Source: Foliamicus sp965115835
Lineage (GTDB): Bacteria; Pseudomonadota; Gammaproteobacteria; Steroidobacterales; Foliamicaceae
Assembly: GCA_965115835.1 (NCBI GenBank)
Contig: OZ220471.1
Span: 2,294,001-2,358,000, forward strand
Length of the DNA: 64,000 nucleotides
Reading direction: 5' to 3'
Below are positions 17,145-26,224 of this stretch, piece after piece. The position numbers and the translations under genes are program-made. The stretch's first letter is position 1. The number at the start of each line of letters is the position of its first letter. The notes below the pieces were generated by a model that did no database searches, was not told where the DNA came from, and was given only the letters and a program-made list of their open reading frames with translations.

Positions 17145-18202
17145 GCCGCCGCCGGCAGGCTCCGTTGCAGTACCTCGGGAAGTTCCTCGCGCCGCAGGGA
17201 CGGCAAATCTCCGGGGGCAGGTCGCGAGTTGTAGGTGTTCCAGAACAGCACATCCAGGTCCTTGAAGCGCCCCTTGCGACCGTCATGGAGCAATGCCGCC
17301 GCGGCTTTTCCGGAATACGTGTACTCCAGTTTGGCGCCGGCCCTGCTGCGCATCAGTTCGATCGCTTCCAGCGCCGCTTCGGACGGGAGCGCATACCCGT
17401 CCCCGCAGAATTCCTCGCGGAACTCCACGCGCCCGAGCGGCTCGCCGGGCGGTGGCGGACACACGCCGTCCAGCAACGTTCGCAGCTTGCGGGCCAGCGT
17501 CCTCGTTCGGTCCATCGAGGTCATCTGGTCGGTCACCACACGGGCGGCCACGATACGGGTCGCAAGTCCGCCCAGCGCCAGACCGCAGTCGAGGCCCACG
17601 GTGCTGCCCGAGGACCCGCAGGGAAGATAGATCAGGTGGGGCGCCGGACAATGACCGGCCCGAACCTGTTCGGCCAGTTCCAGTGCGCCAAGGACATAGC
17701 CGAGGCTGCCGAGCGGCGAGGAGCCGCCCAGCGGAATTTCGTACCAGGCGCCTTTCTCCGCAAGAATCCGCGACCGGATCGCAGCGGTTTTCTCGGGAGA
17801 ATCCGCCGGCTCCAGACGAGTTCCCAAAAGCCGGTGATGGCGAAGGGTTGCCTCCACATACGGGGTTGGCGGCTGAGGTCGAACGATGCCGATGCACGCC
17901 AGCCCCAGCTTGCGGGCGTACAGCGAAGTGGAAAGGATGTGGTTGGACCCCGTCGCGCCGTAGGTCAGCACGCCCCGGCGCCCCTGTTCGAGGGCGTCGG
18001 CGAGCAGGAATTCGAGCTTGCGCAGCTTGTTGCCACCGTGCTCCGTCCCGCTGATATCGTCGCGCTTGATCCAGGCCGAGCGGGCGCCCAGTTCCCTGGC
18101 CAGCGCATCATGCCGGTCCACAGGTGTGGGCGTTTCCGCAAGGGCCCGCCACGGGAAACCCGCCTTGATGGCCTCGCGGTATGCCTGGGTCGGGGGTTTC
18201 AC
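17141..18202 (-). CDS. PLP-dependent 1-aminocyclopropane-1-carboxylate deaminase / D-cysteine desulfhydrase family
   Basis: Fold-type II PLP enzyme. GTG 18202 (V-K-P-P-T-Q-A-Y-R-E-A) gives 353 aa; the frame is open further upstream to 18283 but without a ribosome site. The PLP lysine is in HGGNKLRKLEFLLADA; TYGATGSNHILSTSLYARKLG follows as a substrate-loop region, and LPCGSSGSTVGLDCGLALG is the phosphate-binding Gly/Ser loop. Family members deaminate ACC or split D-cysteine into pyruvate, sulfide and ammonia; the two cannot be told apart by eye. Overlaps the TSUP gene by 4 bp. Confidence 0.85.
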   Translation of the reverse strand: MKPPTQAYREAIKAGFPWRALAETPTPVDRHDALARELGARSAWIKRDDISGTEHGGNKLRKLEFLLADALEQGRRGVLTYGATGSNHILSTSLYARKLGLACIGIVRPQPPTPYVEATLRHHRLLGTRLEPADSPEKTAAIRSRILAEKGAWYEIPLGGSSPLGSLGYVLGALELAEQVRAGHCPAPHLIYLPCGSSGSTVGLDCGLALGGLATRIVAARVVTDQMTSMDRTRTLARKLRTLLDGVCPPPPGEPLGRVEFREEFCGDGYALPSEAALEAIELMRSRAGAKLEYTYSGKAAAALLHDGRKGRFKDLDVLFWNTYNSRPAPGDLPSLRREELPEVLQRSLPAAA

Positions 18203-18473
18203 GAGCAGTCCGCCTGTGTGGCCGGATCGGCCCCCGGCCTTGCCATGTCTTGCCCGATCCCATGCGCCTTTTGGCCGCTGCAACGGCAGTCCGCAGCGCG
18301 CCTGCCCCTTCCGAATCCCGGATGTTCCGCCATGCCTGGGCGCGCCTGTGCCGGCGGCGCCCCGCAGGCGCGCCCCCGCAGGCGGCGAGCGCTATTCTCC
18401 GAAACAGGGAGGAGTTGAGCCGAGCTCGGACTCCATGTTTCGGCAACCGATGCGGCAGGCGTACGCTTCAATG

Positions 18474-19070
18474 CTATTCCGCCAATCGAATCCGGAAGTA
18501 GTGGATGCGATGCTCCTGCAGCCGCGCCCGGTTGGCGTTGAGCCGCTCGAGATCGCTGGTCGGTCGGGTCCGGACGCGGTAAATGACCTGCTGGTTCTTT
18601 CGTACCGGCCGAACGGTAGCGTCTATGCCAACAAGCGCCAGACGAGCCCTCAGGGCCTCGGCATCGCGTTGGCGCGTGAACGCCCCCATTTGCAGCAAGT
18701 AGGTGCCGGGGGTTGCCACCAGGCCGGAAGCCTGCGGGTCAGGCCCGGAAGCCGCCGGTGCTCCGGGCGAGGGTTGCTCGCTCGCCCCGGCCGGAGGCTC
18801 ATTGGCCGCCTGGGCCGGGGTTTCCGGGGTTTCGGTCGGGAGCGCCGGCGCTTCCTCCACCAACTCCTCGCCACGCTCGAGAATGTCGTAAAAATCGAAC
18901 CTGGGGCTTGCGAAAGGATCGTTGGCTACCGCCTGGGAATGCGGTTCGCTCCACCATTGCGTGAGCATGGGATACACCCACAGCGCCAGCACCAGACCCA
19001 GGACCAGACCGGCCAGGAATTCGCCGCGCGACCCGCCCTTGCCGCCCTTTCCCTTGCTGCGCCTTGCCAT
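18474..19070 (-). CDS. SPOR-domain cell-division/cell-wall protein
   Basis: The 198-aa protein starts at ATG 19070, 4 bp after argS. A basic N-terminus (MARRSKGKGGKGG) precedes a single transmembrane helix (FLAGLVLGLVLALWVYPML), then a Pro/Ala-rich linker and a C-terminal SPOR domain (TYLLQMGAFTRQRDAEALRARL ... YRVRTRP). SPOR domains bind denuded glycan strands at the division septum. The argS-SPOR pairing is common in gammaproteobacteria and resembles the ftsN-like locus near argS/priA. Confidence 0.9.
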   Translation of the reverse strand: MARRSKGKGGKGGSRGEFLAGLVLGLVLALWVYPMLTQWWSEPHSQAVANDPFASPRFDFYDILERGEELVEEAPALPTETPETPAQAANEPPAGASEQPSPGAPAASGPDPQASGLVATPGTYLLQMGAFTRQRDAEALRARLALVGIDATVRPVRKNQQVIYRVRTRPTSDLERLNANRARLQEHRIHYFRIRLAE

Positions 19071-19074
19071 GCCC

Positions 19075-20826
19075 CTACATGCTCCTCGGGGCCGAAACCC
19101 CCAGCATTCCCAATCCGTTCCGCAAAACCTGCCCGGCCGATTGCGCCAGCAACAACCGCGCCGCGCGCAGGTTCGCTTCAGCGTCCAGCACCTTGCAATG
19201 GTTGTACCAGCCGTGAAAGGTCTGGGCAAGGCCAATCAGGTAGTGGGCCACCACCTGCGGCGCTCTCTGCAGGGCCGCCTGCTCCACCGTTTCGGGCCAC
19301 CTCGCCAGAGCCAGCATCAGGTCGATTTCCCGCGCATGGGTGAGCGACCCCGCATGCGCCCGCGCCTCGCCAGGCCCGAAAGAAAGGCCGCGCGCCCGCA
19401 ATCGCTCGAACAGGCTGGCGATACGCGCGTGGGCGTACTGCACATAGTAGACGGGATTGTCGCTGGAACGACGCTTGGCCAGATCAAGGTCGAAATCAAG
19501 GTGCTGTTCTCCCGCCCTCGCCACATAAAAGAAACGCGCCGCGTCCACGCCTACCTCTTCGCGCAGATTCCGCAAGGTCTCGAACTCGCCCTCGCGCGTG
19601 GACATGGCCACGCGCTTTCCTTCGCGAAACAGCGCAACAAACTGAACAAGCCTTGCCTCAAGGCAGGAAGGCGGCTCGCCCAGCGCCTCCAGACCGGCGC
19701 GGACCCGGCCGACATAGCCGTGATGATCGGCCCCCAGCACATCGAGCAACTGATCCGCGCCCCGCCTGCGCTTGGCGTAATGATAGGCGATATCGGAGGC
19801 GAAATAGGTGCTGCGACCGTCCGCCCGGACCACAACACGGTCCTTCTCGTCCCCGTAGCGGGTGGCCGGGAACCATAATGCGCCGTCCTTTCGATAGGTA
19901 ACTTCTTCGAGTCGTTTCAGGCACTCGTCGAGCTCGCCGCCAGCCACCAAATCCCGCTCCGACTGCCAGCGGTCGAAGCGTACGCCGAACTCCCGGAGGT
20001 CGTCGCGGATGTCCTCAAGCACCCATTCCCCGGCGGTCCGGCCGATAGCGGAGAACAGTTCCTCCCCCAGGCGCTGGCGGGCGGCCTCGATGAACCGATC
20101 CACATAGCGGTCCTTCTTCCCGCTCTTCCCGTTGTCGGCTTCGACCGGTTGCGGCCAGACCATGCCCCGCTGCGCCGCCCCGGCGGCTTCGGGAAGTTCC
20201 GCCGCCATGCGCGCCGCCAGATCGCGAACATATCCGCCTCGATAGACCCCCTCGGGGAACGCCTCCTCACCCGTGGCCTGTTCCAGCATGCGCAGCCACA
20301 CGGAAAGCCCCAGAACGGCCAGTTGCCGCCCGGCGTCATTGACGTAGTACTCGCGCTCAACCTCGTGCCCGGTGGCCTCCAGCAGCCGCGCCAGACTGTC
20401 GCCGATTGCGGCGTGACGGCCATGCCCCACATGCAAGGGCCCCGTGGGATTGGCCGACACGAATTCCACCAGCACGCTCCGCCCCTTGCCGGTGTCGCTG
20501 GAGCCGTACGCCTCGCCTCGACGGACGATGTGCGCAAGCCGGGACTGCAACGCGCCGGGCGCCAGCCAGATATTGATGAAACCGGGGCTGGCAATTTCGA
20601 CCTGCCCGATCAGCGCGTTCTCCGGCAGGCTGGCCACGATGTCGCGGGCGATATCCGCCGGGCGGCGCTTGAGCTTGCCGGCCAGTTGCATTGCCGCGCT
20701 CGAGGCGTAGTGCCCGTTGCGCGGGTCGCGCGACTGTTCCAGCCCGGCGTGCCGAATGCCGGCGGAATGCTCGCCGGCAACGGAGCGCAGGGCTTGCGCG
20801 ATCAGGGCGCCGAGTGCCTTTTTCAT
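19075..20826 (-). CDS. argS: Arginyl-tRNA synthetase
   Basis: Class Ia aminoacyl-tRNA synthetase of 583 aa from ATG 20826 (MKKALGALIAQALRS). Features: the N-terminal Add-1-like domain, the HIGH-equivalent HVGHGRHAAIGD after VSANPTGPL, the KMSKS-region equivalent AMSTREGEF, and the C-terminal all-helical anticodon-binding domain ending LGVSAPRSM. Nothing unusual in length. It heads a two-gene unit with the SPOR gene. Confidence 0.97.
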   Translation of the reverse strand: MKKALGALIAQALRSVAGEHSAGIRHAGLEQSRDPRNGHYASSAAMQLAGKLKRRPADIARDIVASLPENALIGQVEIASPGFINIWLAPGALQSRLAHIVRRGEAYGSSDTGKGRSVLVEFVSANPTGPLHVGHGRHAAIGDSLARLLEATGHEVEREYYVNDAGRQLAVLGLSVWLRMLEQATGEEAFPEGVYRGGYVRDLAARMAAELPEAAGAAQRGMVWPQPVEADNGKSGKKDRYVDRFIEAARQRLGEELFSAIGRTAGEWVLEDIRDDLREFGVRFDRWQSERDLVAGGELDECLKRLEEVTYRKDGALWFPATRYGDEKDRVVVRADGRSTYFASDIAYHYAKRRRGADQLLDVLGADHHGYVGRVRAGLEALGEPPSCLEARLVQFVALFREGKRVAMSTREGEFETLRNLREEVGVDAARFFYVARAGEQHLDFDLDLAKRRSSDNPVYYVQYAHARIASLFERLRARGLSFGPGEARAHAGSLTHAREIDLMLALARWPETVEQAALQRAPQVVAHYLIGLAQTFHGWYNHCKVLDAEANLRAARLLLAQSAGQVLRNGLGMLGVSAPRSM

Positions 20827-21143
20827 TGCCGGGTTGTTGCGCTCGGCGGGCCACCCGGTACGAGGGTATTCCGTGGAATGTCGCTCATGTCCGGTCGGGA
20901 TTCTGGACACCCCCGAATGCGTTTGCAAGCCGCTGCCGCCGTTCTGCCAGATTTGTCGTGTTCATCCGGGCGACCTCGCTTGCGCCTTCGTGAGCCGGCC
21001 TTATTCAGGCTGGCGCTGCGGGGGCAGAAAAACAGGAGATCAGGCAGGAGACTGCAAGACGGCGGCCCGGTCACGGCAAAGAGTTTTGCGCCACGCCACA
21101 AACTCACCACACCGGATCAAGCTCCTGCCGGCAAGCGGCCCGG
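20827..21143. other. Intergenic region with a short direct repeat
   Basis: No gene is seen between argS and the sulfatase. The region holds the argS promoter and a copy of the sulfatase 3' terminus. A ~33-bp near-identical sequence occurs at 21063-21095 and again at 21136-21168, the second copy covering the last codons of the sulfatase (V-A-Q-N-P-L-P-stop). Confidence 0.5.
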
Positions 21144-21168
21144 TCACGGCAAGGGATTTTGCGCCACG
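21063..21168. repeat. Direct repeat pair (33 bp, 73-bp period) at the sulfatase 3' end
   Basis: Copies at 21063-21095 and 21136-21168 both begin CGGCCCGGTCACGGCAA and end TTTTGCGCCACG, differing at three or four bases in the middle. The second copy is coding for the sulfatase C-terminus; the first lies downstream of its stop. A tandem duplication of about 73 bp is the simplest origin. Confidence 0.7.
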
Positions 21169-22448
21169 GGCCGGAGTTCCCGTTGCCCACGCTCCAGAAG
21201 GGCCTGCAATTCGGCCCACTTGTCCGGGCGGCGGTCGGCGACACTGTAACGTTCGCCCGGATCCTTGCGCAGGTCGAACAAGAGACGTATGTCGTGATCC
21301 GGGAGCCGCCGCTCGACATTCCGGTAGTCGGCCCGGATCACGATTCTCCAGTTCTGGGTGCGCACGGCGGCGAAGCGCTCGTGATTGAAGAAATACAGCG
21401 CTTCGTGAGGGGTCTGCCCCGTGCTGCCTGTGAGAATGGGCAGGATATTGCGGCCGTCGAGCGCCAGACCCGGGGGCGGCGTTGCGCCCGCAATGGTTGC
21501 AATGGTGGGGAACAGGTCGATATTCATGGACATGGCGCCAGCCACCTGCCCCGGCTCGATACGTCCCGGCCACAGGGCGACGAAAGGCATGCGATAGCCG
21601 CCCTCCCAGGAGGCGCCCTTGCCGCCGCGCCAATCGCCCGGGCTGCCTTCGGGAAAGGGCCCGTTGTCGCTGGTGAAGAAGATGGCCGTGTTGTCCGCGA
21701 TGCCTTCCTGCTCGATCGTGTCCAGCAATTGCCCCACGCTCCAGTCCAGTTCCTGCACCACATCCCCGTACGTTCCGGCTTCGGAAGAGCCGGCGAAGGC
21801 AGGAGACGCAACCAGCGGGATATGCGGCGCCGTGTGCGAAAGGAACAGGAAGAAGGATTGACCGCCGGTGCGCCGGATGAAGCGAATCGCCTCCTCCGTG
21901 AAGCGCCGGGTCAAGGCGCCCTGCAACAAGGGCTCCGTGCTGGCGCGGCCGTTGCGGTACAGCGGCTGCTCCACATCGTTGGGGTGCAACAGACCGTAGA
22001 AGAAGTCGAAACCGTTCGCATTGGGCCGCTGCGCTTCGGTGTGATGGCCCAGATGCCACTTTCCGATCAGCGCCGTCCGATATCCGCGCTTCCGCAACAG
22101 GGCGGCGACCGTGACCGTGCCGGCCGGCAAGCCTCGTTCATCGTTGACCGTGATCGTGCCTTTCGCCAGGCCCGACCGGATGGCGTAACGTCCCGTAAGC
22201 AGGCCGGCGCGCGAGGGCGTGCATACGTTGCCGCTGGCGTGAAAATCCGTCAGCCGGACACCCTCCGCCGCCATGCGGTCGATGCGCGGGGTGCGGATCA
22301 GGGTTGCGCCATAGGCGCCGATGTCGCCGTACCCAAGGTCATCCGCAAGGATCAGGACGATATTCGGAGGAGTCTCCTGCGCGCCCGAGGCAGGTGCGCC
22401 GAGCAACGCCACAATGCCGATAACCGATGCGCGAACAAGCCGTTTCAT
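21144..22448 (-). CDS. Secreted arylsulfatase (sulfatase family S1)
   Basis: Start at ATG 22448 (MKRLVRASVIGIVALL...ASGAQE) gives a Sec signal peptide and 434 aa in total. The alkaline-phosphatase-fold sulfatase core is clear: NIVLILADDLGYGDIG (metal Asp pair), CTPSRAGLLTGRYA with the Cys that must become formylglycine, GKWHLG, and FFTSDNGPFPEGS. The type of substrate is unknown. The only SUMF1-like gene in the window (36245) lacks the catalytic cysteines of formylglycine-generating enzymes, so maturation must rely on an enzyme elsewhere. Stands alone, 36 bp downstream of the metalloprotease gene's stop. Confidence 0.92.
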   Translation of the reverse strand: MKRLVRASVIGIVALLGAPASGAQETPPNIVLILADDLGYGDIGAYGATLIRTPRIDRMAAEGVRLTDFHASGNVCTPSRAGLLTGRYAIRSGLAKGTITVNDERGLPAGTVTVAALLRKRGYRTALIGKWHLGHHTEAQRPNANGFDFFYGLLHPNDVEQPLYRNGRASTEPLLQGALTRRFTEEAIRFIRRTGGQSFFLFLSHTAPHIPLVASPAFAGSSEAGTYGDVVQELDWSVGQLLDTIEQEGIADNTAIFFTSDNGPFPEGSPGDWRGGKGASWEGGYRMPFVALWPGRIEPGQVAGAMSMNIDLFPTIATIAGATPPPGLALDGRNILPILTGSTGQTPHEALYFFNHERFAAVRTQNWRIVIRADYRNVERRLPDHDIRLLFDLRKDPGERYSVADRRPDKWAELQALLERGQRELRPVAQNPLP

Positions 22449-22484
22449 CGTGCCGGAACTCCGCATCCGCATGAGGCGCCGAGG

Positions 22485-25400
22485 CTATCTGGACGGATCC
22501 AGAGGAGCCGGATCGTCTTTATCCGGCACGCCGTCGTTGTCGTCGTCGGGATCGGCGTTGTCGCCCGTCCCGTCACCGTCCGTATCGACCGTTTCGCCGG
22601 AGTCGAACGGGAAGGCATCGGCATTGTCGCCCACGCCATCATCGTCGCTGTCGGCCCATTCGGCAGATTCAAGCGGGAAGGCGTCGTTCGCATCGGCAAC
22701 GCCGTCGTTGTCGTCGTCGGGATCGATAATGTTGCGGACGCCATCGCCATCGGTGTCGCCCGCAACGTTATGAAGGGCGATGGTTCGGTCGGCAATACCG
22801 TCGGCCCCGTCAAGCGCCGCGAGGTCTGCGGCAAGCACGAGGTGGACCGAGGGGTTGGCGTACTTCCCGTTCGCGGGCTTTCCACTCCGCGCGTCGTAGC
22901 CGCGAACGCCGAACAGCAGGTCTGCAAGGCCGTCGCCTTCCACATCCTCGGCCGTGGAAGGCGCATCGGCAAACAAATCGCCTCTGGCTCCCGTGAACTT
23001 CCAGACGCGGGGCAGTTCGTCGAGATTGTAGTAGCGGAAGCTTTCCCCCGAAACCGGCAATTCATCCAGATCTGCGCCATGAACCAGATAGAAGGCCCCA
23101 CGATAGTTGTTGTCGAACAGCACATCCCCTTTGCCGTCGCCGTCCACATCCCCGGCGGGAGCGGCATCAAGCCAGTCCGCTGCCCACAACAACGAAGGCG
23201 GCGAGGCGATCTGCAGGTCGATTACGCCATCGACTGCCCCGTCGGCGCTGTCCGCGGCGTTCAGATCAGCGCCGGATACGATCCGGGCGCTGTACCCCCC
23301 AACGATCAAATCAGCGACATTGTCGCCGTTCAGGTCGCTTGCCGGCGAAACGTTTCTGCCGAAACGTTCCCAATCGGATCCGGGGTAGACAAGCTTCCAG
23401 TTGCCGGGCAGCGCTGCCGCCTGCTCCAGTTCGACCGCGCCATCCGCCTTGCCATCGGCGGCATCCGCCTGCGCCAGATTCCCCCCGGACAGCAGATAAA
23501 CGGCTCCATCGTTATTTGCACTGGCGTCGTGATGCGGAGCGCCCACCAGCAATTCCGCAAGCCCGTCGCCGTCCAGATCGGCCGTCGATGCGACACTGGA
23601 GCCTGCGCCGTCTCCTTCTTCGCCAAGCAACTTCCAGGAATTCCGAGCCCTTCCGCGAGGGGTTTCTTCTCCGTGAGGAAGCGGCGAGTGGTTGAGATCG
23701 ATGACGCCATCTGCAAGGCCGTCGGCGGCGTCCGCAGCCTGGAGGTCGCCGCTGGCCACGACATGAACGGCGCCGGCGTATTTCAACTCTGCGTCATCTT
23801 CGCCCCGGTCGTATCCTGGAGCACCAATGGCCACTTCCGGGCGCCCGTCGCCGTCCAGATCGGCGATGGGGGCCACACTCACGCCGGCTTCCTCATACAA
23901 GCCGCCAACGATTCTCCACGAACCTGGAAATCGCGCTGTCCAGCCGAGGCCAACGATGCCATCCGCCCGGCCGTCGGCGGCATCCGCCGCTGCGAGATCC
24001 GCACTGGCCACCAGGTACACGGCGCCGTCGTGGCTCCATCCGCGCAGATCGAGTCTGGCGCCGACGATGAGGTCCGTCCTGCCGTCGTTGTCCAGATCGG
24101 CCGCGGCCAGACTGATGCCCGCGCCGTCCCCCTGGTCCTCGCCGACCAGTTTCCACGAGTTCGGCGCGGAAGCGACATGGCGCAATCGGATGACCTGATC
24201 CACGCTGCCGTCGGCGGCATCGAGCGCAAGCAGGTCGGCGGCGGCAATCAGGTACACGGCGCCGCTCTCCTCATGGTGTTGCGGCGCGCCGATTGCGATG
24301 TCGCTGTGTCCATCGCCGTCGAAATCACCTGACGTCACAGGCCCCAACGAATCGCCTTGCGGGTTGGCCTGCGAACTCTCGCCAACGATCCTGTACGAAG
24401 CGGTGATGTCGCTTGCAGAAGGATCCAGCGGCAGGAGATCCCATCTGTCGCCTACCCCGTCGCCATCCCTATCGGCCGTTTCTCTCGGATTGAGCGGGAA
24501 GGCGTCGGCATAGTCCGCAACGCCGTCGTTGTCATCGTCGGGATCGGTATTGTTGCCCACCCCGTCCCTGTCAGTGTCGATCGTTTCATTGGGATCAAGC
24601 GGAAAGGCATCCGCGTTGTCGCCGATCCCGTCACCGTCTGTATCAGCCGTTTCGTTCGGATCAAGCGGGAAGGCGTCGGCATTGTCGCCGGTCCCGTCGC
24701 CATCCGTGTCTGCCGTTTCGTTCGGATCACTCGGAAAGGCGTCTTCATTGTCCGCCACGCCGTCGTTATCGATGTCGGTATCGATCACTGTTGGCCTGAA
24801 TCGAGCCGCCTGGAAACGCACAGCATTGATGGCCGCCACGGCATCGGCGCCGTCGAGCGCGTTGCGGTCCTTCCCGCACGGCCGCCCGCCACAGTACTTG
24901 CCCGGATCGGAAAATTCATCCTTGAATCTCCAGCCATAGCTCATGACCGTTCCGGTCTTTGCCCTCGAATCGACATAGTGGCCTCGCGCCCATCGGAACG
25001 TGCCTTGCTCTTTCTGTGCAAACGAGTGCCCCAAGCCCAGGTTGTGCCCGATTTCGTGGGCGGCGGTAGAGCCGCTGCAATCACCGAAGACGATCGAGTA
25101 GGCGGCGTAATCGTTCTTCTTCCGCATATAACCCCGCAAGCGAAGCGAACCGTAGAATCCGCCGGTGTAGGCCCGACCGCAAGTATTCACATCCGGCTCC
25201 TTCGGGCTGAACGCCATCACCAGATCCGCGCCGTATGCGTCGCGCTGTCGAGCAACTGCTTGCGATTCCCATACATTGGCAAGCGAGGTGCTTTGTGACA
25301 CGCCTTCGACCTGAACGTCATCTGGAGCCGCAACGATGCCGACAAGCCTCAGACGCACCCCGGTGTCGCTGTCTTGATAGATGCCGTCCGCCACCGTTAT

Positions 25401-26102
25401 CACGTGCTCGATGCGTGTGGCGGGGTCGCCGTCGTACAGTTTCGCAAACCCCGGGCTGTAGAAGGCCAGCACATCAAGGGTGGAAGGCCCCGGTGCGGAT
25501 CCGGGATCGCCAGGGTCCGTGCCCTCCAGAACCTCGTTGTAATCCGCAACGCCATCGCCGTCGGTATCGGCGAGCAAGTCAATATCCGCAATGTCGAACG
25601 GCCGGGCCGGATCGACCGGCGGATTCATCAGGACCAAGTCCAGGAGCGAAGCAATGCCCGGGATCTCTCCGTCAGCATTCAATTCCATATCTTCCGCCAA
25701 TGCGATCCCCAGGATGCGCTTGTCGCCGCCAGACCAAGCCCTGCGCTGCCACTCGAAGGTGCGGCGCACAAGGCGCAGCGTGGTGTTGCCGGCCACCGTA
25801 TCCTCCAGCGAGACTTCGGCTATTGGTTCGGCGTAGTAGCGCAGCGTGTCGGGATCGAACGCAATGATGTACAGCGCCAGCTTGCCGCTCCCGGCTTCCC
25901 CGAAATTCCGGACGCCTGCGGTTATCGAGGCGGAGGCGCCTGGCCCCTGCGACTCGATACGGCACGGGCAAACGATGTCGATGTCATCGCGCGCCTTTTG
26001 CGCCTGCGCCTCTCCGGGCCAGCCAAGGCCCTGCGCCGCCAGCATCAGGCCAGCCTGGATGTATGCAGCCAGCGCAGGGACGGCGGCGCTTCGTTTCAGC
26101 AT
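22485..26102 (-). CDS. Large secreted zinc metalloprotease with TSP3 and FG-GAP repeats
   Basis: ATG 26102 is preferred: it opens with a signal peptide (MLKRSAAVPALAAYIQAGL...GEAQAQ) and gives 1205 aa. The catalytic domain near residues 190-430 has TAAHEIGHNLGLGHSF, an HExxHxxGxxH reprolysin/metzincin zinc site, with a downstream VMSYG Met-turn. Thrombospondin type 3-like calcium repeats (DTDGDGTGDNADAFPLDP, repeated) follow, then about seven FG-GAP beta-propeller repeats (DLDGDGRPEVAIGAPG style), then more TSP3 repeats to the end. The propeller region probably binds a polymer or cell surface. No sorting signal is evident at the C-terminus. Confidence 0.9.
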   Translation of the reverse strand: MLKRSAAVPALAAYIQAGLMLAAQGLGWPGEAQAQKARDDIDIVCPCRIESQGPGASASITAGVRNFGEAGSGKLALYIIAFDPDTLRYYAEPIAEVSLEDTVAGNTTLRLVRRTFEWQRRAWSGGDKRILGIALAEDMELNADGEIPGIASLLDLVLMNPPVDPARPFDIADIDLLADTDGDGVADYNEVLEGTDPGDPGSAPGPSTLDVLAFYSPGFAKLYDGDPATRIEHVITVADGIYQDSDTGVRLRLVGIVAAPDDVQVEGVSQSTSLANVWESQAVARQRDAYGADLVMAFSPKEPDVNTCGRAYTGGFYGSLRLRGYMRKKNDYAAYSIVFGDCSGSTAAHEIGHNLGLGHSFAQKEQGTFRWARGHYVDSRAKTGTVMSYGWRFKDEFSDPGKYCGGRPCGKDRNALDGADAVAAINAVRFQAARFRPTVIDTDIDNDGVADNEDAFPSDPNETADTDGDGTGDNADAFPLDPNETADTDGDGIGDNADAFPLDPNETIDTDRDGVGNNTDPDDDNDGVADYADAFPLNPRETADRDGDGVGDRWDLLPLDPSASDITASYRIVGESSQANPQGDSLGPVTSGDFDGDGHSDIAIGAPQHHEESGAVYLIAAADLLALDAADGSVDQVIRLRHVASAPNSWKLVGEDQGDGAGISLAAADLDNDGRTDLIVGARLDLRGWSHDGAVYLVASADLAAADAADGRADGIVGLGWTARFPGSWRIVGGLYEEAGVSVAPIADLDGDGRPEVAIGAPGYDRGEDDAELKYAGAVHVVASGDLQAADAADGLADGVIDLNHSPLPHGEETPRGRARNSWKLLGEEGDGAGSSVASTADLDGDGLAELLVGAPHHDASANNDGAVYLLSGGNLAQADAADGKADGAVELEQAAALPGNWKLVYPGSDWERFGRNVSPASDLNGDNVADLIVGGYSARIVSGADLNAADSADGAVDGVIDLQIASPPSLLWAADWLDAAPAGDVDGDGKGDVLFDNNYRGAFYLVHGADLDELPVSGESFRYYNLDELPRVWKFTGARGDLFADAPSTAEDVEGDGLADLLFGVRGYDARSGKPANGKYANPSVHLVLAADLAALDGADGIADRTIALHNVAGDTDGDGVRNIIDPDDDNDGVADANDAFPLESAEWADSDDDGVGDNADAFPFDSGETVDTDGDGTGDNADPDDDNDGVPDKDDPAPLDPSR

Positions 26103-26224
26103 GGAGTCACAGCCACTCGGCAAGCAGCTTCCGAGCGCTGTGTGCGGCACGGCGGTTTTGTGCTCGCCATCCAGTCACAGCCCCTCACTGAGTGGCCTCT
26201 GCATGCGGATATGCGAAGCCCCTT

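Noticed and set aside
18203..18473. A gene in the gap between the PLP enzyme and the SPOR gene
   Set aside because: Only shadow frames; no ribosome site or family, so it is probably an intergenic promoter region.
21159..24332. A 1057-codon plus-strand frame spanning the sulfatase and metalloprotease
   Set aside because: Antisense shadow: low-complexity repeats of the metalloprotease reversed; no protein features.
22500..24780. Tandem DNA repeats that might be a CRISPR array or a tandem satellite
   Set aside because: They are coding repeats of TSP3 and FG-GAP units with irregular spacing and no conserved spacer pattern.
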